Shown here piece by piece: positions 39,231 to 52,350 of a DNA stretch of 64,000 bases. The notes under the pieces are model-generated. The model was not told where the DNA came from. It saw only the letters and a program-made list of their open reading frames with translations, and searched no databases. A program made the position numbers and the translations under genes. The number at the start of each line of letters is the position of its first letter. The stretch's first letter is position 1. The stretch is from the NCBI GenBank assembly GCA_022818135.1, contig JAFMSR010000017.1, positions 129,111-193,110 on the forward strand, in the 5' to 3' direction. Origin of the DNA: Saxidomus purpurata (Eukaryota; Mollusca; Bivalvia; Venerida; Veneridae).

Positions 39231-42200
39231 TGGTATGTTATACCACTGGTCAGCCTATTGAGGACAAACAATCTCTTTAGAAATATCTGCAAAGCAGAAA
39301 TCCAGAGGATCTGAAAAGAAAGTACCCTTAGTGCATGAAGTGTGTGGTACTGTTTTCTGTGTATAATTGATATACTTTAGGGTTTATCAATCTCCTTTGA
39401 AACTACTGATGAGAATTTCTGTTCTTGTGTTCACAATGTTATCACTGTACTTGTCAGGAGCTGCTATATGTAGTTGGATTTTGATTCAACTTGGTCAGAA
39501 TGTGGTCCTGGTTTAACCAACACCTACTGGTATGACTGAGGTTGGGCCTGACATGACTGAGGCCTGCACAAATTTCATTACATCGGGCCAATTTTCACAC
39601 TTTTTTGCCTACAAATTGAGTATTGATTGAAAGAAGTTTGCAAACGGTGTGCCAGGCCAATTGTACTATGAAGCAATCTTGAGAGTCAATAAACAATCAT
39701 TGCCATCAATTAGACATTAATTTAAATACATCGACATGTGTGTTACCTGTAACCTGTTTCTGACAGTCACATGACACCAGAGACTATAATTGTCAATGTA
39801 TTTACCTCTATAAAGCAGTCAATTGTCTTATGTGTCCTGACTGCCTGTGACTGGTTTTACTGTACACTAAATGAATCTTCTTCAAATGTGACTGGTTTGT
39901 TTCCTGTCACCTGGTCTAAATGCAGTTTTGATAACTAAGGGCAGGTTATATATACCAGAAAATGTGTAGTTGATTACCTCTCTGGGTATTGAAAGGGTAG
40001 TTTCCAACTTGTTCTTGAACCAAAGTAGTATGGAAAATTGAAACAAAACAGAAAAAAAAACATTTTAAATTGAAAACTAACACATAATAAGTTATATCAC
40101 ATTTATTTAAAATAAAGCACTTTTGATATAATGGTACATGTATGTCTGTTGCTTATCTACATGTTTACTTAATAGTAAGCAAAGATATAAGGAGTTCTTT
40201 TCCTATTAAAAGTATTGTTTGCTTGAAATAATGCTTCCTTGTTAAAAGTCCTCAGTGGTCTTAATGTCCCATGATCACTTGGAATGTTACAATTAATCAT
40301 AGCATTTATACCAAGAAACATGTCTTACTTGCTGAGTTACTGTTGACTATCATACAATTGAAACAGTCCTAATGTTTAAATCAAAAGTACATGGTATAAA
40401 TACCACTGCAGAATTGTTTTTTCAATTCCAAAAAAATCGATATACTGAAAGAAAAAAGAAACGCAGGGTAACAAAATGCAACATTCTGTTACTTCTCACG
40501 GATACACATTCCACTATTTAATTGTTACTTCTTCCAATTATGGTACCGCTAACAGAAGTTCAGAGGAGCCAAATTAAACTGATGAATTTTTGGAAATTTG
40601 CTCATGAAAGATAGAACTGACTTTACACTATTTTAGATAACATCTAATACATTCCTTCAAATCACCACATTGGTTTACCCTGTTTTTCTTTTTTTTCTCC
40701 AGTATATATATACTTGCTAATAATTTCTTTCATGAAGAATAAACTGAATCTAGGAAAGGTATATATGTGAACATTTGTTCTAGGTAAATCTAGAGCACAT
40801 TTGTTATTCTATACATGTATATAAATGATCACAGGACATTACATATTACAACCTTGACTTTAATAACAACACAACTTCATGTTTGTTGTTGCAGGCAAAA
40901 TTATAGATGTAAAAGAGAGAAAAATTGGTTTAACATTTTCATTTTCCAATACAAAGATAAAAGTACAAAGTTTGTGCATTAAAGCAAAAATAATGATAAC
41001 ATGAGATGCCCTCTTGTACATACATTAACATATTGAATCTATTGATAATTGTTCAAATTAAATTTTGTTCAAACAAACTAAAAGGAAATAAAAAGTCTTC
41101 AATTAATATACATGTGGGTACATGTAGTTATTTTGTTTACATTTTAAAGGTATTTTAAAAACAGTTAAATCTTTATGCACACATTTGCTACACATCTGTG
41201 TTTAATTATTCAAAGTTAGTTTATACTGTTTTGTAGATGTGTATGTTTCTAGAATGTTTTATTATAAAATATAAATCGCTCTGAAGCAGTTGTGAAGATA
41301 ATTCACTGAAATATAATGGATTAAACCTTATTGTGTAATAGATAAATCTTCATAGTTAAAGAGTCAAATGATGTTGGGGAAGGGACAGTCGGGCGTGAAG
41401 GTTGAGTGAAACTTAAAGCACAAAACTTTTACATAATAAATGTTAGTTTAGTTTATACTAATTTATTTTAGCTCGATTGTGAAGAAAGCTTTGAGCTTAT
41501 CGAGTCACTCTCGAGTCCGCTTCCTGGAAAAACCAGTACTGGTGTCATATGAGGAGGTACAGTCGTGACCTTGGTGGGGCTCGAACCCGCAACCTCCGGG
41601 ATAAATGTTAATAAGAACATACGTTATATATTATACTATGCATGTGTGTGCACTTAAAACTTCTTCTGTAACATATCTGTAAAAGAAGGAAAAAGGATTG
41701 TCAGTTATTGTAGCATTCAAATCTTTGACAAGTAAACTTGACTAGAAAATAATTCATATCTAAGGGAGTTAATTCATATGAAATAGTTTATACTTTTTCA
41801 GGCAGTTACCTCCCTTCATTCAGAAAAACATAATTCGTTGTAATACATATTCTTGCATAGTGAAAAACAAATAAAAATAAAAAACGTGCATACAATATTT
41901 CTTTGGTGTGTGAAAAATGCACTGGCTTAGATTTAAACCTTTGAAAAAAAACACATTTCTGCACACAAAATCTATCATTACATATGTACTGTATATGTAT
42001 TCAATGGGAACGAATTTCAATCTAGAACAATACATATTTATGTATTAGAAACAGCCAACTAGTAACGTTCTTATAGAAATATTGGCCAAGAGATATTTTT
42101 TGTCTATTTCATGGTATTCAGATGTTGTATATATGTATACTGATTGTGTAAATTGTTCATCAGATTGGCTTTCCAATTTGCTTAAATACAATTTGGTTTT

Positions 42201-43468
42201 ATAAACTCAGATTAAATATAAAATTCTAGTATGATCACAATTTCTGTATCTAATTCTTAACAAATGATTAAATCGCTAATTGTCACAGATAGATTTCAGG
42301 AGAGCAAATGCTCATGTGTTCCCCTTGATATACCCCTTTAATGTTCAAAATAAGCATTTTGAAGAATGGAAGCTAATTTTTTATAAATTTATGGAATCTT
42401 TATGATCATTAATGGTAAAATTCCCGCAAAAAAGGAAAACTGACTCTGATGTAGAACACATGTGTAAATGTCAGCTTTTTTACATTTTACAGAACTTTTA
42501 TGATTGAGTTAAATAAAGACTTTAAAAATGTAATCATTTGTACCAAATGAAACCTAAATTATCAGAGTAAAGCATTGAATGCTATGTTTTGGTGCATGGC
42601 CCCTGGAACATACATTGTATACAAAAGCTATAAATATTTCAAAGAAAGATGTACATGACCATGATATATTTTATTGCTGCTTATTAAGACATTAATTAAG
42701 TTTGTCGTAACCTGCATCAAATTCATCATTAGCAGGATGTTAGAGAAGATTTTGTTCATGATTTTCCTTTTTTTTAAACTAAATTTGTGGAGATTTTTTC
42801 ATTGGTTTAGTTAGATCTTGAGGTGCTAGCTAGATAAAACAATTTGAAACATATGGTTCAATTACAGAAATTCCTTGTTGCCAAATTTAATATTAAGTAA
42901 CAAATTGCTATCTGCCAGCAAAACTTAATTTTCAACAATTTGTGGAACCGCAGTTCTTTTTTTTTTTGACATGATATAAAACGATTTTTTTATTTTACAA
43001 GAGCACAGCGTTGTCATGCTAGTTTACTCTACATATGAAGTTTTAGTACATTTTCGTTACATATTTAAATTACTGGTGTTCCGATCAAAACATTCAGATA
43101 GGCCAAAAAAAAACGCCTTCACATTTTATAAACTTCCATTCATTAATATTTCCATGAAAAAAAAATGGAAAGACTGACTGGTACTGTCGGTGAGGTAAGT
43201 CACTTCATACAAAAATGTATATCCACGTGCTCATGAATAACATAAACCCAGACTAGTTCAATTATACATGTATAGTGCTGATTAGTGCTGTAAAACCCAG
43301 ACTAGTTCAAACTTTAGGTAGCAGTCTATTTTTCAAGCACAGTTTTGTAAAACCCTATGGAATGTAGAAAAGTAAACAAATACATGTATATACATAAAAC
43401 TATTGCACTTTTTTGCTTAAAACGTATTTTGTGTTCACACGGTATCCGCTTGCACAGAATGCATTTTA
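39231..43468. other. AT-rich intergenic DNA, includes probable HEY 3' UTR
   Basis: Apart from a SINE at 41443-41602 no gene is supported. Minus-strand AATAAA signals occur (near 42985 and 42668) that could end the HEY transcript. Open frames here lack motifs. Confidence 0.4.
41443..41602 (-). mobile_element. tRNA-derived SINE, family B, truncated
   Basis: AGTTTAGTTTATACTAATTT and TAGCTCGATTGTGAAGAAAG lead to GGGGCTCGAACCCGCAACCT (reverse B-box). It matches 53494-53693 but stops before the A-box part. Confidence 0.7.
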
Positions 43469-46400
43469 TCAGTAGGCTATTTCCGAACCCCATGGTCTAT
43501 ATGGTTTAACACTGCTAAGCTGGTTTAAATTTCCCGCGGCAGCGTTGTAGGATTGCGCACTGTTTGGTGACATCATAGAGTTCATGTTTAACATCGGGAA
43601 TTGTGTGTGTATCTGCTGATTAAGCAGTGATGATTGTCCGGAGTTTGACGTCATTGACGTCATGTGACTATGTGAACCCATTGACGGTGGTGGGGGAATC
43701 CTCATTGTGTTATGTAATGAATTTTCTGATTGACTAATTCGTGAGTCACTGAATGTCACAGATGGTGCACCTGGAAGTGAATCATTGGAAGACATTGTAA
43801 GCTGATCTGATTGGTTAGCATGAGACTGGAGCATTGACGTCATCGACGTCATTCCGTTTCCAGTGTATTGATTTGCATTCAAAGAGTTCATAGTTGGATG
43901 TGACGTCATTGAATTCCACGTTGAATTTTGAAACGAAGATTTTACCGACGGCGTCCGCTGTGTTGCGAAACACTGCAAATGACTGAGCAGACGTAATCTG
44001 AGTGGGTCTTGAAGGTCCATCCCCTCGACTGTCATAAGGTAGCGTGCAACTTCCGCCAGACACTCCCGGAAACCGATGCTCCTGTAATCAAGAGCGAGGC
44101 CATGTGGATCTGGAAAATTGTAGCCGTTAATTCCTGAAACAGTGATATATAACATGTAAATGTTTAGAAAATTAATACATTATGCATAAGGGATCGCCAT
44201 TTCATAAATAATAAACTATTCCAAGTGTTAAACACGATGTGATATGAAGAAATTAACATCATGTAGTGTAATTTTCGCAAAGTCCGTCTTCGTGTACATC
44301 TGTTAGGTCTAATATATTACGTAATTTTCAGAGGTATCGAAGCACTAATTTCACGTGAAAGGAAACACTGTGGTCATTATATTTTAGAGAAAATTAAACT
44401 AGTTAAGAGGTCTGTCCATTTTCACTTACTTCAGTCGGAGAAGTTAATGGATCATGAAAAATATGGGTGCGTTTCCGGCGGACCCTAACTTGCTGTAAAT
44501 GTCAAACTTAATGTACATTATCGTGAGAACCAAAAAGAAACCGCACACATCTGATTTTGTTGACTGACTTCACATGCTGACTGCGTTAACTTTTGATAAA
44601 TGTATTAGCATTGATATCACCCGCAGGTACCATCCCTTTCAGAAAAACTAATGTTATAACATATAGGTGATTGTTCTTGATTTTGTAAACTTCCCTTCTT
44701 TCCAAAAGAACAGGTAAAATGTAAGACAGAAATGAAAACAAAAAGATGCGCAGTTTAAATAGACTTTATAACATTACCCGTTCGTATAAATTTATAAAAT
44801 GGATATTGTTGTATATAAAAGAAGTTCGGTGGATCATTTCCCCGACGGCTTCTTTCATGTTTATAAATTGGTACCTACCTTTTGAATGAAGCATCTTCAA
44901 ATGGTCAACTGTCATCTGCAGTATTTCTGCCTTTTCTAATTTAGCTGAACCCTGCTTCTCAAATGCCGACGGCACAAGACGTCGGAGTTCTGACAAGCTG
45001 TTGTTGATTCTGTCACGACGACGTTTCTCTATTACCTGTCAAACAAAGAACAGATATGCTATCATTTCGTTATCAGTACCAAAACAACTGCATGCATGCT
45101 GAATTTTTTCCTGTTTTGTTTAAACGGTATTATTATTACAAAACAGTATAAAGGAGAAAACTCTCAGCTTATTTATTTATTTATTCCTGTTTGTTTGGAG
45201 ATTCATTCCGTTGAATGTAAATACGTGTTTAATGGTGTTTAGGTTAGTTTATACTGATTTATTTTAGCTCGATTGTGAAAAAAAGCCTGTATCTTATCGA
45301 GTCACTCTCGAGTCCGCTTCCCAGTACTGGTGTCATATGAGAAGGTACGCTCAAACCCGCAACCTCCGGAGTGTGCGGCAGACACCACCGCTCCCCTTTG
45401 ATGGCGTTTAGGGTTTACATTGTACTTTATGTTTTATTTTTTTAACTGTACGTTAAAATATACTAAGAGAATGGAATCTTATCATTCTGATCCGGGGCTT
45501 CCGTGGGTCGGCCGGGACTACAAAACTGTCTAAATGGAGAGAGAGAGTAAGAGAGAAAATAAAAAAGCTAACATACCCCTCGTCTTTTTTTCCTGTCGGT
45601 GATCTGACAGCTCTGGGAAGGTGATCTGTAAATAACAAGAAAAGAATGCATTTCTATCTGATTATCGTTCCGTTCAGAAATTATCAATTTTTATTTACTT
45701 AATTTCATATCTGAAATGCAATATAGTGTTTTGCTTTCAATTGACAATTGTTGTCTTTCTCTCTGTATTCGGACACGTGATATAAAGATGTTACAGAATT
45801 TTCTACTTATATCAATTTTATTAGAACTTTTATCGTGTGTATTGATATTTTGACGGTTTCTATCACAAATTGAACAGTTGTGGCATCTTGACTGTACATG
45901 GTTTTCACGATAATAATCTGTATTTGACGAAATTCTGTCTTAGATTATGATCATGGCATTTTAACATTTTAACACTGCTTCAGTTTCGCGGTGATAATCA
46001 ACCAGTTACACCAATTAAATGTTTAAATGCGATGTCACGGTAATGAAATCATTCAGGCTGGTGTTATTTTATCAAGTTCATGTCCCTTTTCTACATCTGG
46101 ATTCCGTTGGAAGTAATCTCAACTTTAACGCAATAAGTGATCATTTTATCAATGTAGGCGCATCACCACATTTCTGACAAAATTAATATTTCAATTTATA
46201 AACCGGTAGAAAACTCCACTTTTATTTTGTTTGCCATGGTCCTTATTATGTTATTTAACGAGAAATTTTATTCTTATCTCATTATAAGTAAAATAATAAA
46301 TCAGAAATACAAAATAAAAAGCAACATATAGTCACTACGTAATTTACACATATATATTTAATCAATTTTCCGTAATATTCATTGCTTTAATTGGTAAATG

Positions 46401-46690
46401 AAATAGTAACAAATGTAAATCATTCTTCAGCATAAACCAGAATCAGTCAAACACTCTTAATGTGTAAATTTGTTAGTGCGCATACATATTATATAGTCTG
46501 ATATTTCGCTACGTTGTCATGCACGTGCAGCTTGAGTACCTACGTACGTAGATGCAAACCGCCAGGAACAATGACTCGTGCATGCCCCGTGCAAACCCTG
46601 AACAGACACAAGTACAACCCACACTTACCCCGACTTCAACCTTTCTTCAAAATCGTCATCATCGTCACTGTGACTTAAACTTCGCTTCAT
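43469..46690 (-). CDS. HEY: Hairy/E(spl)-related bHLH-Orange repressor HEY
   Basis: Four coding exons on the minus strand: 46629-46690, 45577-45625, 44879-45035 and 43469-44133. All are GT-AG and in phase, giving 310 aa (vertebrate HEY1 is about 304). The start is [20 protein letters not shown]. The bHLH (about residues 32-87) has basic region [20 protein letters not shown]. It carries Gly37 where HES proteins have Pro, a HEY hallmark. The Orange domain (about 100-150) includes [20 protein letters not shown]. The end is [12 protein letters not shown], the YRPW tetrapeptide at 301-304; the following SEIAY differs from the vertebrate TEIGAF. The middle is Met/Ser/Thr/Gln-rich with repeated MTS. 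HEY proteins are nuclear repressors induced by Notch. Intron 2 carries a SINE fragment. Confidence 0.96.
45241..45398 (-). mobile_element. SINE family B fragment in HEY intron 2
   Basis: TTTATTTTAGCTCGATTGTG and ATCGAGTCACTCTCGAGTCC match the family B copy at 53494. An internal deletion removes part of the B-box region. It ends GCAGACACCACCGCTCCC. Confidence 0.7.
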
Positions 46691-47250
46691 CCTGATTTTT
46701 TTTCCACAACGGAAAGAAGTAATGTTTAACAAAATCGTTAAATAAAAATATATCCGGCTCGTGCCCACTTATCCGGTATCCTCGAGTAACACCTTTCCTG
46801 ACCAACGGTCTAAAACACGACTGGCACGAGGTCCAACGTTCCTCAGAATTAAAGCAACCCAGGTCTCAGTACCAGAGCCCGCCCCTCTGTTGTTAATTTT
46901 CAATTAAGCAGCAGACGACAGGACGCTGGTATTATTTAATTGGCTGAGAGCGCTCGATCACACGCGCGTTCATTGGTTCTATGAGATTTCCCGCACTTTG
47001 CATGCAGACGCTCTTTTGGCAAGAAATCGATGTGTCGATACCGTTGACATCGCTTACAATCAATATTAATGATGTATCACACACGCAGAGTCAGTTTTGA
47101 CACTGGTCAATGAATTTTAATTTTAATAATCTGTTAAAACAATTCTTAGAACTTTTTTTTCCAATGCAGTTTTAGAATTTCCTATACAGTCTGCAGACGA
47201 ACGGTAGAATGTGCACTGCGCGTGATGAACACGCGCGGACCGTGGGAACA
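46691..47250 (-). promoter_or_regulatory. HEY promoter region
   Basis: Sequence upstream of the HEY ATG. It contains two CCAAT boxes on the minus strand (ATTGG at 46939-46943 and 46972-46976), a CpG-rich stretch near 46945-46970, and a CSL/Su(H) consensus CGTGGGAA at 47241-47248. An AT-rich TATA-like string lies at about 46745-46755 on the minus strand. The start site is unknown. Confidence 0.5.
47241..47248 (+). promoter_or_regulatory. CSL/Su(H) binding-site match
   Basis: CGTGGGAA, the high-affinity consensus for the Notch effector CSL, about 550 bp upstream of the HEY ATG. Confidence 0.5.
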
Positions 47251-48015
47251 ACAGTCGAAATATTTTAACTGATATTTTACCCACGGTCGTTTGGTCGTGT
47301 GTTTCAACTGCTCCCGTGTGAAATTTATCCAAATAAATGAGATGTTAGTGTAGAGTATCTAATCAAAAGCAATAATCTAGCGGAAATGAACGATATGTAC
47401 AGAAATCTGGAGCAAGTGGTCGAAAGAAATTGTTAACTTAGCACATGAAGTCAAATATTGATGTTTACTTTCATATCACGCTTAGTTCATTTTCACAAAA
47501 ACTTGAATTAGCTCTATTTCCTTAGTAGTTCTAAATTCCTAATATTTTATAATAATTGAATTATTTCTAAAAACCGTATAATTTTGTATTCCATTTATAA
47601 AGGTATTTACACCCCTTCCTCCCACCCAGTACTGCATGTAACTTTTTTTTCAAGTAAATTTCACCCGTTATAAGGTTACAATGTTGGGGCCAAGTTTAAC
47701 ATAAATCAATGTTAGCTTCTTGCTAAATGTTCGAATCGACACGGAAATAAGAACAAGAATAAACTTATATCTGCAATCTTTGAAACGTAAATGATAAAAT
47801 TACCTTTCATTAATCTATTGTTTCAGTAACGTATGTACATGTATTTATATAACACGTGTGTTTTTCTCAAGGATCGCTCATTCGCTTTATCCCTGTTTCA
47901 AGATGTGGGCCCTATTTAAAGATATTTTCATTGCAAAATAAACGTGTTCCCTCACTCATGCGAAATCAATCGAGATGAAAGGAACACATTCAAAAGTATA
48001 ACCGACCGTATTCAT

Positions 48016-48023
48016 TTCCCACG
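48016..48023 (-). promoter_or_regulatory. Second CSL/Su(H) binding-site match
   Basis: TTCCCACG, i.e. CGTGGGAA on the minus strand, about 1.33 kb upstream of the HEY ATG. Confidence 0.4.
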
Positions 48024-48584
48024 GTTTTAAATTGTTTATTTATTTTTAGGCAAACTATAGAGTTTGCGTAAAATCTGACCTTTTGGAGGGTGACCTTTTG
48101 AGTACAGAATACAGCAAACAGGGCAGATAAAAAGAATCTCTGACCTTCTGTAATATTTGCCACTTGTTGCTTCTAATAATTTGAAGTGGTCGTTTGCGAA
48201 GTGTCGTCTGCAGCGAGTGTTAAGATGAAGAGATTTTGGTTTTCCGGCAGGATTGGTAAATTAAACAGAATTTCTGCTAAAGGGTGTTTGTTGTTTTTAT
48301 GTTATGCAAAACAAACGTATGTAAAATACAAATTGTTTTGGCAATGAGTCATTTTAAATTAAATAAACAATGCACAAATTAACATTTGAAATTGGTGTAA
48401 GATGCGTCAGCTTTAGACCGTCGGTATTCTACACGATTTTAACATTTTAATTTCATCATATAGATCTACTAGAAAAAAGTCCATGCTGAACCGTAATTGG
48501 ACAATAAATGAATCAGAAGTTTTATTTTTTATTTTTTAAAAACATCATTCTGTAGCCCTTTTGTTTTGAATACTTCCCCCTTTT

Positions 48585-48614
48585 TGTTGTTGTTGTTGTT
48601 GTTGTTGTTGTTGA
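48585..48614. repeat. (GTT)n microsatellite
   Basis: About nine GTT trinucleotides in HEY upstream intergenic DNA. The remaining sequence from 47250 to 49400 shows no gene. Confidence 0.85.
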
Positions 48615-49414
48615 ACAGTAGCATCATACCGTCTCGGAAGAGTCAGTCATCGCCCTCATGATTGACTCTAATTTAATGTGAGTTTTCGATTTTGATTGTT
48701 ACTTCTTGGCCAATTTAAAAAAAAAGAACAGCGTTGCAACTTTTCCATAATGTGTAGATCTAGAAAGTCCTAGCCGTTGAAAACTGTGACACCTTTACTT
48801 CCGGACGCGGTGTTGCTACGGTATAATGCACGAACTGCATGACAATGTAACACTAATTGAAGACACATGGTTCAAACTTCGCACTTAGTATTTCATATAT
48901 AGTATTATATATTAGATAAGGAAGGACTTTGTTTCATATTAGACACGAGTAAAAAATGTTTGGATAATTTGTATCCTTATCAGTACATTTTACTTAAGCG
49001 TTTCGCAGACTCGTTTATTGTTTTATAAATTAAAGTTTAACAGTACTATACCTTTATCAGATATTTAATTCTACGCCAAGTCAAGCTCATAGTTGAACAG
49101 GCACATTTCAGAATCCAGTTACATATCTCTTTTTGAAAAAATGCTTCCGAAGTTTATGTTTATTATATTCTTTAATATTTAAAAACTGATTTGGACTCAA
49201 CATATACTAGCTTTATTTTGACCACGAAGTAGATATTGTATTTAGGGTGAGGGGTTTGCAAAAGAGATGTAATTTGTTCAAAGTGAGAGAATGATATTTT
49301 CAACTGTAAATATTCCAAATCTAACGAGGTCTGGCTACGTAAACCCGACTGTTTTATTTGACTTTATTAGACTTATTATAATTTCCATTATTATAATTAA
49401 AATAAAAAAAAAAA

Positions 49415-49485
49415 GTTGTTGTTCTTCTTCTTCCATTTATCATCATAATATTGTTGTTATTGTTGTTGTTGTTGTTGTGTTGTTG

Positions 49486-49519
<34 letters not shown>

Positions 49520-49813
49520 CTTCTTCTTCTTCTTCTTCTTCTTCTTCTTCTCTTCTTCTTCCATCATCATCACCGTCACAACCACCGCCATAGAGGCCAC
49601 GAGAGTAATAATAATGATAATAATAATGAAGGAGAAGATGATCATAATGATGGTGTTGTTGTTGTTGTTGCTGTTGTTGTTATTGTTGTTCTTCTTCTTC
49701 TTCTTCCTCTTCTTCCATCGTCCATCATCACTGTCATCACCAGCATCATCACCAGCATCAGCACAACCACCAGCATCATCATCACCATCATCACCTTCAT
49801 TATTTTTTTTATA

Positions 49814-49861
<48 letters not shown>

Positions 49862-49862
49862 T
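49415..49862. repeat. Compound (GTT)/(CTT)/(CAT)/(ATT) microsatellite
   Basis: Successive trinucleotide blocks: GTT, TTC/CTT, CAT/CAC, a second GTT-TTC-CAT series, then a long ATT run ending at 49862. All overlapping frames encode homopolymer-like peptides (Leu, Ser, Ile) and are not genes. The block order GTT-CTT-CAT occurs twice (49450-49580 and 49650-49790), suggesting internal duplication. Confidence 0.95.
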
Positions 49863-52350
49863 CTCGTGGCGTGTTATAACCCGGACACTTGAGTCAAGTT
49901 TTATAGTCGGAGACCATGGCACATCCCATACCTCAAGGAAGCTGTATTTGGACTGTTCATGGGTCTGTAAGAACGATATCGCGTTACATTAAATATTTAT
50001 AGTCATAGTTCAAGACAAATTGCATACAGCAGAAATTGGTAAAACATGTATTTCTACTATCGATAGCATATGGTTGTAATATTGTCTAGAACGATTCACT
50101 TAGAAAGAAGGACAATCGTGTTTTAATTCATTTGTATATATTGATTAGCACGGTGTTTAAATGTTTAATGTAACACTTACAATATTTGTTGAAGATTTAC
50201 ATAAATCTGCTGAATTTATGATGGACCTGCGTCACCTGTGATAATAACCCAACGTTAGACTACATTATATTAATAGGTATTAAAACATAAAAAGTTAAAT
50301 AATAAACTATTTTTAAAACAGCAGCTTGCTCGACAGATGTGTGTAGTTCTAACGCTAGGTGCTGTAAGCTTATACTCTAATAAAGCACGTCAAAATATCT
50401 TGCAAATCTCATGTCAAAACATAAAAAAAGAAATTCTAAAAAAATGATAGCGCGTTCGTCATGAAGTCCGTTGTCTGAGTACCCACCTTGCTATAAACTA
50501 AGTGTCAAAACAGTTAAATTATACTTTGAGTCAAAAAGAACGCTTGGAATCAGACTCATAGACCAGCTTGCTGAGATTTTACCAGGAATATAACTGTATT
50601 TGGCTTCATTGACAAGTGTCACATATAAAGTCAGATGTACAAATATAATCTAATTACCGCAAGAAAACAATTAGGCCTGCTATGACACTTTTAATAATGC
50701 GACATTCCGCGTCGGGTTTTATAAATTAATACACAAATATGGCAAATAATCAATATTCATTCATGAAACTAGGGGAAATTCCGATTTTCATACATGACAT
50801 CTCTTCACGCGCGGTTGCTCTCACTATTTTTAGCTGCTAGAAGCACCTGCTCTTGGCGCGTGCCAGTCACGTGACCATGAAGATGTTTCATTATTTGTCG
50901 CGTGGCAGTTTGATTGTCAACGTCAAACAATAGAAATATGAAATGACACCGCGATTAGGTCCCAATGAGTGTGTGGACCCTTATAATATTGTTAACATTA
51001 TACATGATTTTGGATGTATTGGCGATTGTAAACAGTTATTTACCGTTAATCGGTGACAAGCATGCTAGTGTCCTTAAACCTACGCGATGTGACATCTCAT
51101 TTAAACAGCTGTAAAACCATCTGTTACAATGTGTGTGATACTTTTCTTAACAACTTGACATCATATACGGAAATAAGAATTAAAATGTTGTGTTTGATCG
51201 CTGGATTGTATAATTTTGTTGCGTTTCGAGTAAAAGTGAAATTAATCATCTGACTATAGACGATGTACATGGCGAAATTTTGTTTAAATGTAAGACGTGA
51301 CGGAATGTTTACTTAGGCTTTTTTTGTACTGAAAATGGAAAAAAAAAGCTCCGTCGGAGGAGGGAAAAAAAAAAAAAAACTTTTTATACAGACAAACTTG
51401 TTTCATCGTGGACCTGCTTTCTCTCTAAAACCGACATAAGAACACCCCCTCCCCAAGCAAAAGCCCTTGAAAATTTGTGACTTTTTAGGGAAAAAATATA
51501 ATTTAAGGAGGGAATGGGGCGATGTCCCAAATCGTCTGAAAAAAATCACTAGACGAATGCAGCTCGACGTTATCACTGTATAAACGGACCCAATTTGCGA
51601 TTTTAAAATTTTGAAAAAAATTTGAAAAAAAATTTTTTTGATTTTTTTTTGAAAATACGAAAAAATAGGGGCGGCGGGTTCGAGTAACGACAAATCAAAA
51701 AACACTGGCCTTAGTACTATTTTGAGACCAATGCTCATCAAGTTAACTTACTACAGTTAGTATCTCATGGGTTTGGACCCAGACTGCCGAGTTGACACTT
51801 CATGTGAGGATTTCTTACGTTAAATGGTGGCTAGTACCATCCTCGTTCGAGGGTTCGGTACGACCCGTATATCTTTAAGCGGCAATCTTCACCAAAACAT
51901 CAATTTTTATCTTTAAGGCCACTATTTAACATATATGTGACCGCACACAAATTTGCTGAAATCACTGAACCGTTTCTTAATAATTCTACATGTTAAAGTA
52001 GTATCTCTTGTAAATTGTATAGGTCTCATCCACAAATACAAGCTAATATAGTTGCTCTTATGGACGGACCTTTATAAAATTTGCTTCAAATCAAATCAAA
52101 TGTAAATTGTATCTAGTCAGTGGAGGCAGGTTGTGAACATGTCGCGTGATTCTGAACACAATGGGGGTAAATCTGAACACTTCTGATTTTGTAAAAGGGA
52201 CGATCATAAACCTAAGAAGGCTTAAATAAATAATTCATTTATTGTATTAAGTCTTTTTATATACTGATACAAACAGGAATTTATGCAAAATCAAAAAGCG
52301 GTATATAGTTTGTTGTAATTAATTGACATTGAGGACAAAATTGCCTAACA
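49863..52350. other. No gene supported
   Basis: AT-rich intergenic DNA. A short CTCTCGTGGC flank after the microsatellite echoes CACGAGAG at about 49600. Open frames at 51053-51253 and 51403-51741 have low-complexity or unrecognised composition. Confidence 0.35.

Noticed and set aside
49291..49892. Poly-Leu/Ser/Ile proteins
   Set aside because: Translation of trinucleotide microsatellites in several overlapping frames.
51403..51741. 112-codon minus ORF
   Set aside because: Low-complexity Phe/Lys stretches from A/T runs and no domain recognised.
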